Assembly (NCBI RefSeq): GCF_040954645.1
Contig: NC_092803.1
Span: forward strand, 12,649,230-12,713,229
Source: Diabrotica undecimpunctata
Taxonomy: Eukaryota > Arthropoda > Insecta > Coleoptera > Chrysomelidae
Length of the DNA: 64,000 nucleotides
Direction of reading: 5' to 3'
This document shows positions 35,701 to 62,574 of this stretch, piece by piece; position 1 is the stretch's first letter; the number at the start of each line of letters is the position of its first letter. The translations under genes and the position numbers were made by a program. The notes under the pieces were generated by a model. That model did no database searches, was not told the origin of the DNA, and worked only from the letters and a program-made list of their open reading frames with translations.

Positions 35701-37562
35701 GGCGGGCGAACTTTCGACACCAAATTGTCTTTGTACCTGGGGTAATCGAAGGGTCAAATTTTATTATAGGAAATTTTCCCAATATTTATTGTCACGGCGG
35801 GGAGCGTGGCACTTGTGTACTTGTGACTAAATTATTTCAGTTGTAATTTATTTCTTGTTTGACGTTGACTTGTGCACGTATACGGATATTTAAAAAATGA
35901 GTTTGATAAAAAGTTCCCGTGGTCGAGATTTATTAGTGGTGGAGCATCATTCGTTCTCGAAACAGAAAGTGTTAAAAAGCGGCGAGATATTTTGGTGATG
36001 CATCCAAAGAAACACTAAGTGTTCCGCAAAAGTGTTTACAATAGGCTGTGAGGACCTCACCATCACAAGAAGTGATTTGGTACATAATCATGAAGCCGAT
36101 CCAAAAAAGCTTGAAGTAAAGATGGTAACCAATGCATCTAAAAGAAAAGCCCAAGAGGACATATCGGAAAAGCCTGCCAAAATTACAATAACTGCTGTTG
36201 CTGAGTGTGATGCCAATTTGCTGACGGTTCCTGACATAGCTAGCATAAGAAAGAACATTTACAACTGTCGTCGTAAACTGTTACCAGGTCCGTTACTAAG
36301 AAGCATATCAGAAGTCCATAACGCGGTTAGTAATTATTCTCCTAAAACCTGTCGCAATGAAAGTTTTTTGTTTTTAAATCATCCTGAATTAAATGTAATT
36401 GTATTTTCATGCGAGACAAATATTCGTTTGTTGTGTAAATTAAAAACTTTGTATATGGATGGTACATTTTCATACAGTACCAAATATTTTCTACAATTAT
36501 TTACTATACATGGCTTGGAAAATGGACATTATGTTCCTTTAGCATACTGTTTGCTAAAGGACAAATTGTCAATGACATACAAAAATTTATTTTCTTTATT
36601 AAGGTCTAAGATTTTTGAAACATTTCAATTATCATTAGAGCCAACTGAAATATTTGTGGACTTTGAAAAAGCAATTCACTGTGCTTTATTGTATATGTGG
36701 CACAATGCAAAAATTAGTGGATGCCGTTTTCACTTACACCAAAACTGGTTTAAAAAAATTCAATCTTTGGGTTTGGTACAAGAATATAAGGATACAAATT
36801 CAGAAATTGGAAAATGGTTAGAGCATACGTTTGGTTTAACTTATTTAAATTCAGCAGAAGTTGAAGAATGCTTTCTTTATGATTTAATGTCATATAAACC
36901 TATAAACGCAACACTTGATATATATGCAGATTATTTACTGGAAAATTACATTTTCGATAGCGCTCTATTTCCACCACACATATGGTCTAATCAGAATCCG
37001 TCTATTGCGAGGACCACAAATGCCTGTGAATCCTTTCATTCGAGATTTAATTCTTCTTTTTATTCAACACATCCTTCTATTTTTATTTTTATTGAAAAGT
37101 TAAAAGAATTTCAAGTAGACACTTATGTCAAAATAAATAGTTTACATATACTAGCAAAAATCAAAGATACTACTGTTAAGGCTAAATTGGCATTTTTGGA
37201 GAAAATGATGGATAAACTACGATCCCAACAAATACCTAGGCTAGATTTTATAAAAGCTGTATCTTATCATTCCTATAATAGCAAATAAATCATTGTATAC
37301 AAGTATATTAACGGTAAAATGTACAAAAATTAGGTACTAGTTGTATTATATTTAGATATTATTACAGTTATAAAGAAATAAAATGCACATTACTTTTATT
37401 AAAATAAATAAATTAATTAATTATGGTATTTTATTTATGTCGCAGCTATATTTATTTGGTGTCGAATATACCTGTAAGATAAAAACGGGAATTGGGGCTG
37501 GTGTCGAAAATTGCCATTAAATTTTAGTCGCTACCTGCTTAGTGTCGAAATTTCCTACGCCC
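35701..37562 (+). mobile_element. MULE (Mutator-like) DNA transposon
   Basis: Candidate terminal inverted repeats flank a MULE transposase: left GGCGGGCGAACTTTCGACAC, right (reverse complement) GGCGTAGGAAATTTCGACAC, 16 of 20 identical. Extra TTCGACAC motifs occur further in on the right (about 37465 and 37503). A 9-bp target duplication could not be fixed, although both flanks contain TTATATA or TTTATATA. Confidence 0.6.
35897..37288 (+). pseudogene. FLYWCH-MULE transposase with one nonsense codon
   Basis: From the ATG at 35897 a single frame runs to 37288 (463 residues), interrupted only by TGA at 35996-35998. The N-terminus is a FLYWCH-like zinc finger (RGRDLLVVEHHSF, LKSGEIFW, CSAKVFTIG, DLVHNHE). 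The MULE catalytic domain follows: LYMDGTFSYSTKYFLQLFTI (first D), IFVDFEKAIHCALLYMW (second D), GCRFHLHQN (C-x2-H) and NACESFHSRF (E). The open stretch after the stop is 418 codons. Loss of function looks recent. It is a transposon protein, not a host gene. Confidence 0.88.
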
Positions 37563-38835
37563 TTTATATAAATATTTTTTGCGAAATTTAATTTGTTTAT
37601 AAGAGTTTTTGAAAAAAACAGCTAGTTTCTATGGCTAGTCCAGATAATTAGACTAAATGGATCTCAATAATCCAGGGCTTATTTTGTTTAAGACGTATAC
37701 TAGTAACCTATGGAAAAAAAGTTTGAAGAAATTACATTTATGTACACAAAATGATTTAATAATAAATAGTTCTTTTTAAGCTTATGAACATTTACAATAA
37801 CTCCGTAAAATTTACTTCAAATTGAATGGCAAAAAATATTCGCAAATCTGGTTATAAAACACAACTTTTTAAAAAATAAAAAATATTCTGTGTTGATAAA
37901 GGTCTTTGTTGTAAAAGCAACAAGTTATATTAATATTAGTTTGTTTTTCGTTTGCGCAACTATTGTATTTGTGTGGTAAATACCTTATAAGGGCCTGGCG
38001 TTATACCTAGCGCCGTCCTGTAGACACTTTTAGATAAAAACTGGTTCCTGGTTTAAGTCAAAGGAATCGCAGATGTGATTTGTGTTCTCAACTTGCAAGC
38101 CGAATGTGTGGATGTGTGCGGTCTCTTACTCTAAAAAATGCAGTGAAAAAGTGAATTAAGTTTTCGCTATACTCGCGCGCCCCAAAAACACTATGTAAAT
38201 ATTCTGTGTCGTTTCTAAATATTCTCTAGTTATTAATTGTGTAGTATCGATTGATTACGCTTTATTTTTCTCTAAGTAAAACCCGATGAAACCAAACACA
38301 TAAGGAATCATCGCCGTGAAGTCTGCTTAAGTATATCGAAGGAATCTCGTTAACAGTTCATGGTCCTAAAATATTTGGTACTGTACCCTCTGGGTAAAGG
38401 AATTTAATAAGCTTTCCCCCAACAATTGGTGGGAATCAGACAAAGTTTTGCCGTCTCTATCTGATTCTTTCTCTTGTTAACCATTTTTCACCTATATCAT
38501 AGGCAAGGGTCCCTACAGGGTACTGGTTCATACGGGCCAGACAATTTTTAGAGAGATGTTACCCTTCTGTCCCATCCATTTTCCGGGCTTGAGACTAGCT
38601 GCATCTAATGCTAGCTAGCTGCTACTCAGGTCACCATATGGCCCGACGGGGGAGTTATTTTAAAGTGATACGACTGATACATTATTACAAATTGAGTTGT
38701 TAGTTCTCGAATACGCGTTAGATTTGTATAGTTTTGAGGTAACTAGTGCTTGACTCTTATACGAGTTTTTACCATTCTATGAATTTTTATGATTTTCAGA
38801 TTCAATTTTAGATCAAAAAACTATCAAAATCTATC
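37563..38835. other. Upstream region of P450 gene B
   Basis: Contains no gene. The block 38380-38660 is less AT-rich than its surroundings and may be a piece of an unrecognised repeat. Just before the start codon a TTTTCAG at about 38797-38803 could be the acceptor of a 5'-UTR intron. No clear TATA box was found. Confidence 0.4.
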
Positions 38836-52001
<13,166 letters not shown>

Positions 52002-52014
52002 ATTCTGATTCAAT

Positions 52015-52245
52015 CTATATATTCTTTAAGTTTATTGTAATAGAGTATAAAATAAAACAGAAATAATGACAAATCATTCTAAACCTTTTGAAACCTGCAG
52101 AGTGAATCCTTTCCCAAGCTAACAAATGCTCCTTTTCTAACTTGGCTACACCGTACTGAAGACGACCAATAGTCAGAAATACGTATAAACGGTTGCCTTC
52201 CATCGATCTACCTTGTTGGGTTTCTTGTTTTGCGAGGCATGCCAT
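52015..52245 (-). CDS. Small ORF of unknown nature
   Basis: A 76-codon minus-strand frame, MACLAKQETQQGRSMEGNRL, continuing YVFLTIGRLQYGVAKLEKEH and AWERIHSAGFKRF. The first 56 residues have balanced, protein-like composition and higher GC than the flanks; the rest is AT-rich and looks non-coding. It could be an exon of a neighbouring gene, a retrocopy fragment or chance. It overlaps the 3' UTR of gene B. Not recognised. Confidence 0.25.
   Translation of the reverse strand: MACLAKQETQQGRSMEGNRLYVFLTIGRLQYGVAKLEKEHLLAWERIHSAGFKRFRMICHYFCFILYSITINLKNI
52051..52056 (+). promoter_or_regulatory. Candidate polyadenylation signal of P450 gene B
   Basis: AATAAA about 50 bp after the stop codon, in an AT-rich context. 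Confidence 0.5.
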
Positions 52246-52256
52246 TACATTTTACT

Positions 52257-54959
52257 ATTTTTAATTTTTTTATTATTTCATTTCAAATTATTGAATATTT
52301 ATATTCAATTATATTGAACAATTAATTATATTACAAAAGATGTGGCTGAATATTAAATATTATAAACACTATAATTATAATTACATAGAACATTATAATG
52401 ACAGAGATAGTAGTAGTTTTTATGGATAGGTGGTGCTTAGGTTTTCATTACTGAAGAAGTATAAACATATAAGAAGTAGTTTACATTATAATGGTACAAA
52501 ATAATTATTTTTTATATGTAAGTTATAGCCTTGTACTTTTTTCGTCTTCGAATAATCAAACTATCATATCTTAGCAAAAAATGATTAAAATATTAATTTA
52601 TAAGATTAATGCATAAAAGATTAAATTAAAGGCCCTCTAATGTACGTAATAAGTAATAATGTAGTAATGTAATTTACTGTCCTACCGTCTGGTGAGTTGT
52701 TGCTAACATCGATCTTTAAAGCACAGTAAAGGCCTCAAAAATTCTTTAAATAGTGCATGAAACCGACCTTTTTTACCCACAGCCTTGGCTATATAGCGAA
52801 GATTTAACTTGACGTACACTTCAGCAAGACTTAACTTGACGTACTTTTCACAAAAATATTTCAATCACATGTGAATGAGTAGTATAATGGGAAATAGTCT
52901 TCAGACTCGATTAGTAATTTCTCCATATTTTTCCTTACTAGAAGTGCATAATGCGCTAAAACACTGGAACATACACAATAGAATTCTGGACAGATACAGA
53001 ACTGTTAACATTTTATTAAACATGTTAGCCTTAAATTCCACAACCAAGACTACATTTGTGAGTTCAAACTACTATACTAACTACGTTAATCACGTTACTA
53101 ATCACAATTTTCCGGCGCTGATGCCGTAGTCTTCCTTAACAAGCTTAAATAGCTGTTTATAACTTGAAGTATTAGTACAATCTCAGAGCGTGCCTAGAAA
53201 ACAACTTATAGGAAATTTTATTAGTACGATAATATTAATTTTAAATTCATTAAAAATGTAAAAAGAAGTGGAGATTGAAAAGATTATTGTTTTTTAAAAT
53301 ATACGTAAGGTAAGTTATAAATAGCATAATATAAAAAAAAAAAAAAAAATTGTAACGAAATATTTTGCCTACCACATAGGGTATAATTATGGGGGTTGAA
53401 ATTGGGGACAGAAACTATTGGGGCAGAGGTAGGGCAAGCAAAATAAACGAAACGGTGCGAATGGCACTCAGGGTTTGTTTGGAGAACTGGGGTCGTGGAT
53501 AAGTAAATGGCAAGGGGTCGGATTGGGGCAACTACAAAAAATGAAACAAAGGGGTACTAAGGTGAATCTCTTGGGACAAACAAAACAAAAGGAAACAGGA
53601 AATACCTCTAGCAATTTAAAAGGGACGCCGCTTCGAGGTGCCACATTATAACCATTACAACAACTAGTTGTAACTATTGAAATAATTAATAAACATAAAA
53701 AATATATCTTTTCAAATGAAACAAAAAAGGGGGTTAGAGAGTTAGTTAATAGAGACACAATAAATTAAACATTTTTTGTGTCCCACCACAAACAGTTACA
53801 CAAATACAGATAGCACAAAAAATACTATATTAGTTACACAGATTCATACCAAAACAATAAAGTAAACTTACAGGTGTTCTATTCATTTACAAATTCGGGA
53901 GATGCTACAAAAACTTACAAACGTTACTGTGCTATAAACTGTGGCAAATAAAAAATGATTGCATATAAAAAATTATCCTTTTAAATAATGAAAGCAATTA
54001 TTATTTTTTTAAAAAATGTCTATCTTGACTTTAAAATTTAAACACAGAAAAAGTTACCTGAACCTCACTAAATTTTTCTCTGCATGTCTGGGGTCGGGAA
54101 CTGGAATCATGCTGGAATTATACTGGGGGCAGATCCGGGATGGCGACCAGGGATAAGAAGATGAGGGCGGAAGCCAGCACCGGCTGGAACACAAACCTCG
54201 AAAACTGGTCTCCTTTAGACCAGGCTTCCAGACCTTTAGACCACCAGAAAGACTGAAACAGGCACAGCACAATGGCAACATAAGGCCATCTTCAAAAACT
54301 GTTGTAAAACTGCTCAATACCAAGCATCCAACTGCTACTGTCACTTCATACTACATTTCCATGACAAGAAAACACTTATTTTTAAGTGAACACTTACTTT
54401 TAAAATTCATTCGCACAATCTTGGTATAAACAAAACATATAAACTGGAATATTTATTTGAAACGCAGAATATCCTAAAAGAGGCTTCGATCAAAGAATAC
54501 CGACAAAATACGCATCTTGTGAAATATAAACAAAACTATAAAATGGTTTATATTCGACGCTAAGATGAATTGGAAGAATTCGGTGTTTTAATACGTATGA
54601 ATAGGAAATGAAATACACTAAAATATTCTTCGATTGCTTTAGCAAATACGAGGGGATTTCAATACATTTCAATATATATATTTCAAAGAATTTTCAAATA
54701 TTATACTTTAAACAACGGACTTTCTGTATTTTTGCAGAAAGATATCCAAATTGACCAAATGCAATTGGTGATATTTTAAGAAGATTGCTTAAAAACTGCT
54801 GTCATTGAAAATAAGCCAGTTGTGGACCATGACATAAACAAAAATACGGTCTCTCCCCAAATGCCTTCACTAGAGATTGTGAGAGAGATTTTTCCTTGTC
54901 GACGAGAACAATTCATCGCATTTAAAAAAAAAACACAAATGGAAACCATTGTTATACCA
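52257..54959. other. Gene-free interval downstream of P450 gene B
   Basis: Notable items are two copies of an AACTTGACGTAC motif (52806, 52834), an A18-type run at about 53330-53349, a less AT-rich block at 53390-53660 that reads like part of an LTR or 3' UTR, and another at 54060-54330. None could be tied to a gene. Confidence 0.35.
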
Positions 54960-55435
54960 TTTGGTGCAACCCTTACAGTTATGTGTTCTTCCTCGAAGGG
55001 TACAATTATGTGAATGGTTTTTACTGAAGACTCAAGAAGATAAAAACTTCATAAAAAAGTTATATGGTGTGATAAACCAACATTAAGCAAAAATGGAATA
55101 TTTAATCGGAATAAATCCCATTTTTGTCGAATGAAAATCACATTTTAGTAGAGAACGTTATTTCCAAGATAGTTGGAGTTTTAAAATTTTTTGTGCAAGA
55201 AAAGACGCAGCCATACGACCGGTGTTACATATTTTAAGAAATGGAGAGGCGGCTTCAGTTTGGTATTAGCAACATTAGCAACCTGGAGCATCTCCTCATA
55301 ACTTTGAACCTGTTGCGCAGCATCTTTACGACATGTTTGGTGATAGATGGATTGCCAATCAGGGTCCGTTTCGTTGGCCAGCTCGCTCTCCTGACTTGGC
55401 TCCTTTAGATTTTGGCTTTTGTGGTTGTTGTTTAA
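54960..55435 (+). pseudogene. Tc1/mariner-like (DDE_3) transposase remnant
   Basis: Pieces in shifting frames: VQLCEWFLLKTQEDKNFIKK (55000-55060), VIWCDKPTLSKNGIFNRNKS (the first catalytic D is in CDK, usually DE), and QPGASPHNFEPVAQHLYDMF, DRWIANQGPFRWPARSPDLA and PLDFGF (55270-55420). The third block corresponds to the QDGAPPH...W-P-x-RSPDL-x-PLDF region of insect IS630/mariner-like transposases. The 5' third is not recognisable. Confidence 0.75.
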
Positions 55436-56060
55436 TAATTAAAGTTATCTAATTAAATTAATAAAAATTAACTGTTCAACGTTTTTAATGATATCCACGA
55501 TTATTATTAATCCTTTCGTGATATTGGTTATTTTTGAGAATTAATAACTTATGACAAAATATTAAAGCATTATCTTAAATAATAGAAATCATGTCATACT
55601 CTTCACTATTGATAAAATAATCGTGTGTTTTTATCTTTTAACTTAAATAATGAAATATGGTAGTTGGACTTAGGTATAGGGAGTACCGAAACCGAACAAA
55701 TTAGCTTAAATAAATACAGAGAAAAATGTAATAATATGCAGGATGTTCTATTTAAAATAAGCAACTTGTATAGAATATCTCTATACTCTATATAATAACA
55801 GTATAGAATTGTTGTGTAGAACAATTGTATAGAATATCAATGAGGTGGATATATGGAGTTAAAGGGCAAGCGCTTGTTGTCTATTGGTTACAATTTCACG
55901 TATTTATACTTCATTTTTTGTACAAATTGTATCTAAAATTTCTGGTAGAACTCGAAAATAAGATAAACAATATTAAGTTCTATTTTAATAACAAAGATGA
56001 TGTCTACTTTAAGTATAACCGGGAGTGCCATATTCAAGACATTATTATATTTCTTTAAAC
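55436..56060. other. AT-rich spacer
   Basis: No recognisable feature. Confidence 0.4.
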
Positions 56061-56064
56061 AAAA

Positions 56065-56268
56065 TAGAGTACTAGAGCTGGTCGTTCAAGGGAAAATAGA
56101 CAGCAGAAGGGGTCCAGGGAGGAGAAGACACTCGTGGCTCCAAAACTTGCGGCAATGGTTCGGATTGTCATCTGCTGAACTATTCAGATCTGCCGTAAAC
56201 AAAGTCAGAATAGCCATGTTGATTGCCAACGTTAGGAACGGACAAGGCACATAAAGAAGAAGAAACAA
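56065..56268 (+). pseudogene. RTE-like LINE 3' terminus
   Basis: RVLELVVQGKIDSRRGPGRR continues SWLQNLRQWFGL and VRIAMLIANVRNGQGT, followed by an AAGAAGAAG-type tail. A severely 5'-truncated copy of the 15295-17045 family. Confidence 0.85.
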
Positions 56269-56564
56269 AATAGGGTAATGCTACCTTTTATTGAGTGTTT
56301 TACAAGGAAAATTTTATTATAAAACAATGTCCGATTTAACACTGATTTAACACTTATCTGCATAAATAATAACATTGTAAACATTTTGTTTAGTAAAAAA
56401 TTTTTTTAGTGTCGTCTGTTTTGATAAAACTTTTTGTGGATTAAATATTGAATATACAAGGTGATTCAAAACGCGTATTTAAAAATTTGTTAACTTTCTT
56501 AAACCTATCGTCTTAAATGTTAGTGTTTAGAAACTTTACCTCTTCCTTAAGTGTCGTTTTAGGA

Positions 56565-57668
56565 AACGTAAAGATGTCAGCTGTAATGTTGTATGCTTGA
56601 TTGATAACAAAGAGGCTTTCGATAGAGTCAGGCATAAACAAATGATGGAAGTGCTGAAGAGGACAGGATTGACGGAAGAGACCTAAAAACAATAGCTAAC
56701 CTGTACTGGAATCAATCAGTGGTGCTCCGAATAGATGGAGAATATAGAGATCAGGTCAAAATCTTAAGGGAAGTGTGACATGGGTGCATAATTTCACCAC
56801 TAATATTCAATCTATGCTCGGAGCACATTTTTGAAAAGGCTCTAAAAGATATTGATGAAGACATCTCAATAAATGGAGTCGAGCTTAATAACCTGCGGTA
56901 TGCAGATGATACAATAGAGTTTTCCAATATCATAGAAGGGCTACAAAACTTAATGAACAAAATAACGGAAACAAGTAGAATATATGGACTGGATATAAAC
57001 ACCAGCAAAACCAAACTAATGGTCATCAGCAAGGAAAACATAACTGGAGCAAATCTGTGTGTGTGAATTCAAGGTGTGTCACAGTACAACTACTTAAGAA
57101 CTATAATGAATGAGTTGTGGGACAATACCCAAGAGCTGTATTAAGTGTCGCATCGGAAAGGCAAAAAGTGCATTTTTGACTATGAGCTCTGTGTTCAAGA
57201 GCCATGACCTTACCCTAGAAGCCAAAAAGACTCCTTAAATGTTACGTGTACTCAGTGCCTCTATACAGAGTAGAAATGTGGACATTGAAGGCAAAAACTC
57301 GATCAAAACTTAAGGCATTTGAGCTATGGTTATACAGAATGATCCTGAAGATACCATGGACAGAGCAAGTCACCAATGAAGAAGTACTACGGAGGATGAA
57401 TACAACCGCGGATTTGGTCAACATCGTGAAGGGCCATAAGCTGCAGTACTTGGGACATATAATGAGAAATCAAGGCAGATATGAGCTACTACAATGCATT
57501 TTGCAAGGTTAAGTTAAAGGAAAAAGAGCCTCTGGACGAAGAAGAATATTCTGGTTTGCTAACCTGAGAGCATGGTATCGAAAGACCTCAACACAGCTAT
57601 TTCGTATAGCAACCAACAAAGTTATCATAGCCAGAATAATCGCCAACGTTCGGAACGGACAGGCACCC
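56565..57668 (+). pseudogene. RTE-like LINE RT to 3' end, decayed
   Basis: Plus-strand pieces: LIDNKEAFDRVRHKQMMEVL (56600), FSIYARS...EKALKDIDEDISING (56800), NNLRYADDTIEFSN (56890), SAFLTMSSVFKSHDLTLEAK (57160), FELWLYRMILKIPWTEQVTN (57320), LQYLGHIMRNQGRYELLQCI (57440) and IARIIANVRNGQAP (57640). Stops and frameshifts throughout. Same broad family as 15295-17045. Confidence 0.85.
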
Positions 57669-57964
57669 TAAGAAGAAAAAGTTTAAGAAATACTTTGATC
57701 AATGAATTTTATTAGATATGTATTAGTTTGAGTAGAGTCCATATTCTGAGGAGGAATTGAAGGAAAAAGTATAGAGTTCATGAGTGAAAAAAATAGTTCA
57801 GCTTATATATTATTGTAATTAATATAAAATCTACAGGTTTTATTATTGGAGACGGGGTGTTGGGAGTTGTTATAAATAAAGGGTTATAAAATCCAAATGC
57901 AGCCTAAGAAAAAGTTAGTATTGCCGACTAATCCAGAAAGGGAATTTATAGTTTTCATAATATG
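57669..57964. other. Spacer between two LINEs
   Basis: AT-rich, with no feature recognised. Confidence 0.4.
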
Positions 57965-59066
<1,102 letters not shown>

Positions 59067-60444
59067 AGCTTCATATTTTTATTGTTCATAGTTTCTTTAA
59101 TGATTAACTACAGGAATGAGAGAATCATTTATAAAAATTGAGGTAAACGTTTTTTTATTAGTTTTAGTTTTGACACTAGACAGATAACATTACGTGGCGT
59201 ATAGTAAATATATAATATAAATATGGTTATATAAAGTCATGTTGATTGTTTTTAATAGATATTCATATTTAATCTCGTTTACTCTGAGATTATTGCATTA
59301 TATGACAACAACTAAAATTCACATTAGTCATTTATAAAGTGATAATTAAATTTTATGTTATCTTATCATATGTTATAGTTTTAATCAAGCACATCCATTG
59401 TTCTAAGTGTACACACAGATTCAGAATATTTTGTTGATTAGAATACTACGTTTTTATTAATTGTAGTTAAAACTGGCAGTTATTCTAATTAGAAGTATAG
59501 TATATGAAAATATAAGGCAAGAGAAGGTAAGATAAAGCAAGTAGTATATTAAAAAGTTTGTTTACTATTATAAACTGATATTATTTTATGACTCATTATT
59601 TATATAAATTACACTTATTAACGTTGTCAATAACTCCCAGCGTTTACAATACACTTTTATGTCCTAGGAATAAAATAAATCGATCATTGCTCTTACTAGT
59701 TAGTTTACTTAGTTCCTCATATTTTGCCTTTTATTGCGGGTTTTATCTCATCCAGCCAATTATTTGCGGCGCGAATTGGCGGTTTATAATTTATTCATTG
59801 GAGGGGAGCTACACCTTCACTTTAGACAGGAAGATCACTTAGAAGGATCGATTATTGTGTGTTCGTTGGACCACAGCTGATATGTTATTTTGTAAGTCTT
59901 AGTTTCATTCTGAAATTCAAAATTTAAAAATGTGAAAAACTAAAAAAGGTGGTAACTTACTATTTTTTGTTCCAAACATACCGTAATCTTTTTTTTTTTA
60001 TTTACAATGTTTATTTTTTCCCTTATTTTTGAAAAAGCGAATTTTCAATCGAATATTCCCATCGATCAAAATTCGATCTATTCAAAATGACGATGCAAGA
60101 GAAAATATATTACATATTCAAAAACAAAACACAATAAATGATTTTGATTAAAATATTTCAGCTTGTTTGAGAAATGTGCATAGTTTAGTCGCAATAAAAG
60201 CCCATTATTATACTACTTGTATTCCTATTTTCTATTCTAACAACTCAACCTGTTGTTATCAACAGGTCCTCGAAGACACTTTGTCTCAGGACCATGTAAT
60301 CTATGTAGAGCCATACGTTGCCATGTTACCAATTCCAACGGTAACTTAAACATCCTAATTTATAATAATATATAATGTAACATATCTATAAATTAATAAC
60401 ATTTAAAGGGTTTTCATCCATATCTTTTAGTGGCTCATAGCATG
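59067..60444. other. AT-rich gene-free stretch
   Basis: Short frames (59588-59842, 60167-60349) show nothing recognisable. Confidence 0.4.
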
Positions 60445-60620
60445 TGCACTTTGTTGCACTGATGATGGAATTTACATTCCGAAAACGTTCTGTAATGTAT
60501 TTGTGATATAGCCCGTTTGGGTATTTTATTATATACCTTTTATAAAGGATTTGAAATAAACTTTTTTGTGATACATGGTATACAGCCAGCTACAGGAACT
60601 TAATTTCCTAGTGGAAAACA
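60445..60620 (+). repeat. Penelope-like 3' tail
   Basis: CTGATGATGGAATTTACATT, CCGAAAACGTTCTG, a TATAGCCCGTTTGGG block and ACATGGTATACAGCCAGCTA match the arms of the foldback at 6208-6447 and its immediate flank. Only the 3' UTR is present. Confidence 0.7.
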
Positions 60621-62574
60621 ATAATAAATAAATAGGTTGTCGTTAATCATAAAAAATTTTTCCATTGAGTAAAATCTCAAATTTTTATCTGAGATTTTTC
60701 ATTTCTAAAACAATACGTAGAAAAAATTGTATAAGATAATTCGTTTTTCGTCAAATATAACAAAAAAAATAGAAAATTGAAAAAAAAAAATGTTCGTTGG
60801 TTAGGTGGATGGATGGTTAGTTAATAATTTATTTATTTAAATGAAACATATTTGTAATTTTGGTGAAAAGTACATGCAAATTAAAAAAAGAAACGTCGAA
60901 ATCCATAAATAAGAACCAGAGATACATTTAACAGTTACTTCCCCCCTCCATCTTTCCCGCGAGTTTTAAAATCAACTGATTTTGAGTACCATATTTTGAA
61001 TCTCTGTGGCCATATAAAGCTATGTATAAAGTATGTTAATTGTTATAAACAAAGTCGCTACCAATTAGAAAAAAACGGTCCAACTTCGAACCAAATTATT
61101 GTCCTAGAACAACTTTTTCTTTTTTTTAATTTCTAGAAAAATGCAAGATTTCCAAATATAAAATAATCATTTTCGTGGTTGTAACATTTGACAACATAAA
61201 AGTTGTTATATCTGTTTATAAACAAAAAATTGACATGTTTGTGCAAAATTATTTTGCAATATTTAAAATCGGTTTTCCTCATTTTTATAAGCTATCGGCA
61301 GAATGAAGTACTGTAACTTCATTATTTTCTTTTTTATATTGTTGCAAAAAAATTAATTTGGGATAAACAAATTCAATAACTTTTAAACTATTTATCCATC
61401 GCTTTGAAATTTTGATCATACTTTAAGAACTACATGAACCAATATTCCATGTAATACCAAGGTTCTATGTTCATTTTTAAAAAAGCTATTAACATTTATA
61501 AAAAAAAACGACATTTCTGAATTTTTTGCAACTTTCTAAGCAACAAATAAGTATGGAAAAATCCTTCACTTTTTGATGATAGAAGAAAAAATTAAGTCCA
61601 AAAGATCGACTGCAAGAAACATTATAAGTTCGTAGAGAGGTTCATACTATTATAAAACAACTGTCTGGTTTGCCTGGCCGAGTCAGTGTCACGAAAAAAT
61701 TTTATTTCCCTGGTCTACTAGATCGTTAGGATATGCTTTCAACTTTGCAGATCTTTTTAAAGCTCATTTTACTTTAGTCTGTGAGTTAATCTGCTTTTTT
61801 ATTTCCGAAAATACCTGTATATGAAGATACCCAAATAAAAGCCGCTTTCTTTCCTAATGAACAGAATAATTTATGTTCATTTAGATAAACAACACCGAAA
61901 GGTACAAATGGGTCTACTGATTAAGTAAAGTAAGTATCTTAAATCCAAGAAAATTGGGAAACCTGTTGTATGATAAAACACTAAATGATGTTGTTAATAG
62001 CAAAATTTCCAAAGGCAATCACAAGTATTTAAAAGGTTGTATAACTGTCTAAATGAACACAAAAAATTACCACAAAATAAAAAAAAAATTTAGATAATTG
62101 TTTGGAAAAACCGAAAAATAATTAGAAAGATAGACCATTTTAAACGAAGGTCAGGTTTTTAAAGAAGACAAGGTACATCTTGGAGACGGGAGCTTAAAGG
62201 AACTATAAAAAATAAACGACAGGAGAGAAAAAACTTATCTTAAATTGGTTGGGAAGAGTCAAGAACGTTGATGAAGATAATATTTTAATATTTTTATATC
62301 GTATCTAAATGGAATGTTTAACAATACTTTATGGTAATGGAATTTTTATAATTATAGTAAAGTTAGTGTATAGTGCAACGTCCACCCACTTCAAGATTAA
62401 TTGTATGGAGATACAGAATACATTTCATGTCATATTATAGATAAGAGTACATTCTACTATTTATCGAGAATATTATTTGCGCGTCAAGATATCTGATAAC
62501 TCATTAAAGTAACATTAGATTTAAAAGTACTATATTCAGTTAAATATCTGAGATATAAACAGTGCAAATTTCAT
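60621..62574. other. AT-rich stretch with a faint match to the foldback arms
   Basis: No gene was recognised. The segment at 61361-61393 (GGATAAACAAATTCAATAAC then TTTTAAACTATTT) matches 12856-12888 in the foldback arm almost exactly, suggesting an older, diverged relative in this interval. Confidence 0.4.

Noticed and set aside
36915..37103. Plus-strand 62-codon frame within the MULE gene
   Set aside because: Out-of-frame shadow of the transposase.
53352..53645. Possible solo LTR on the minus strand starting TGTGGCACC
   Set aside because: The composition looks LTR-like, but there is no target duplication and one end falls in a poly-A run.
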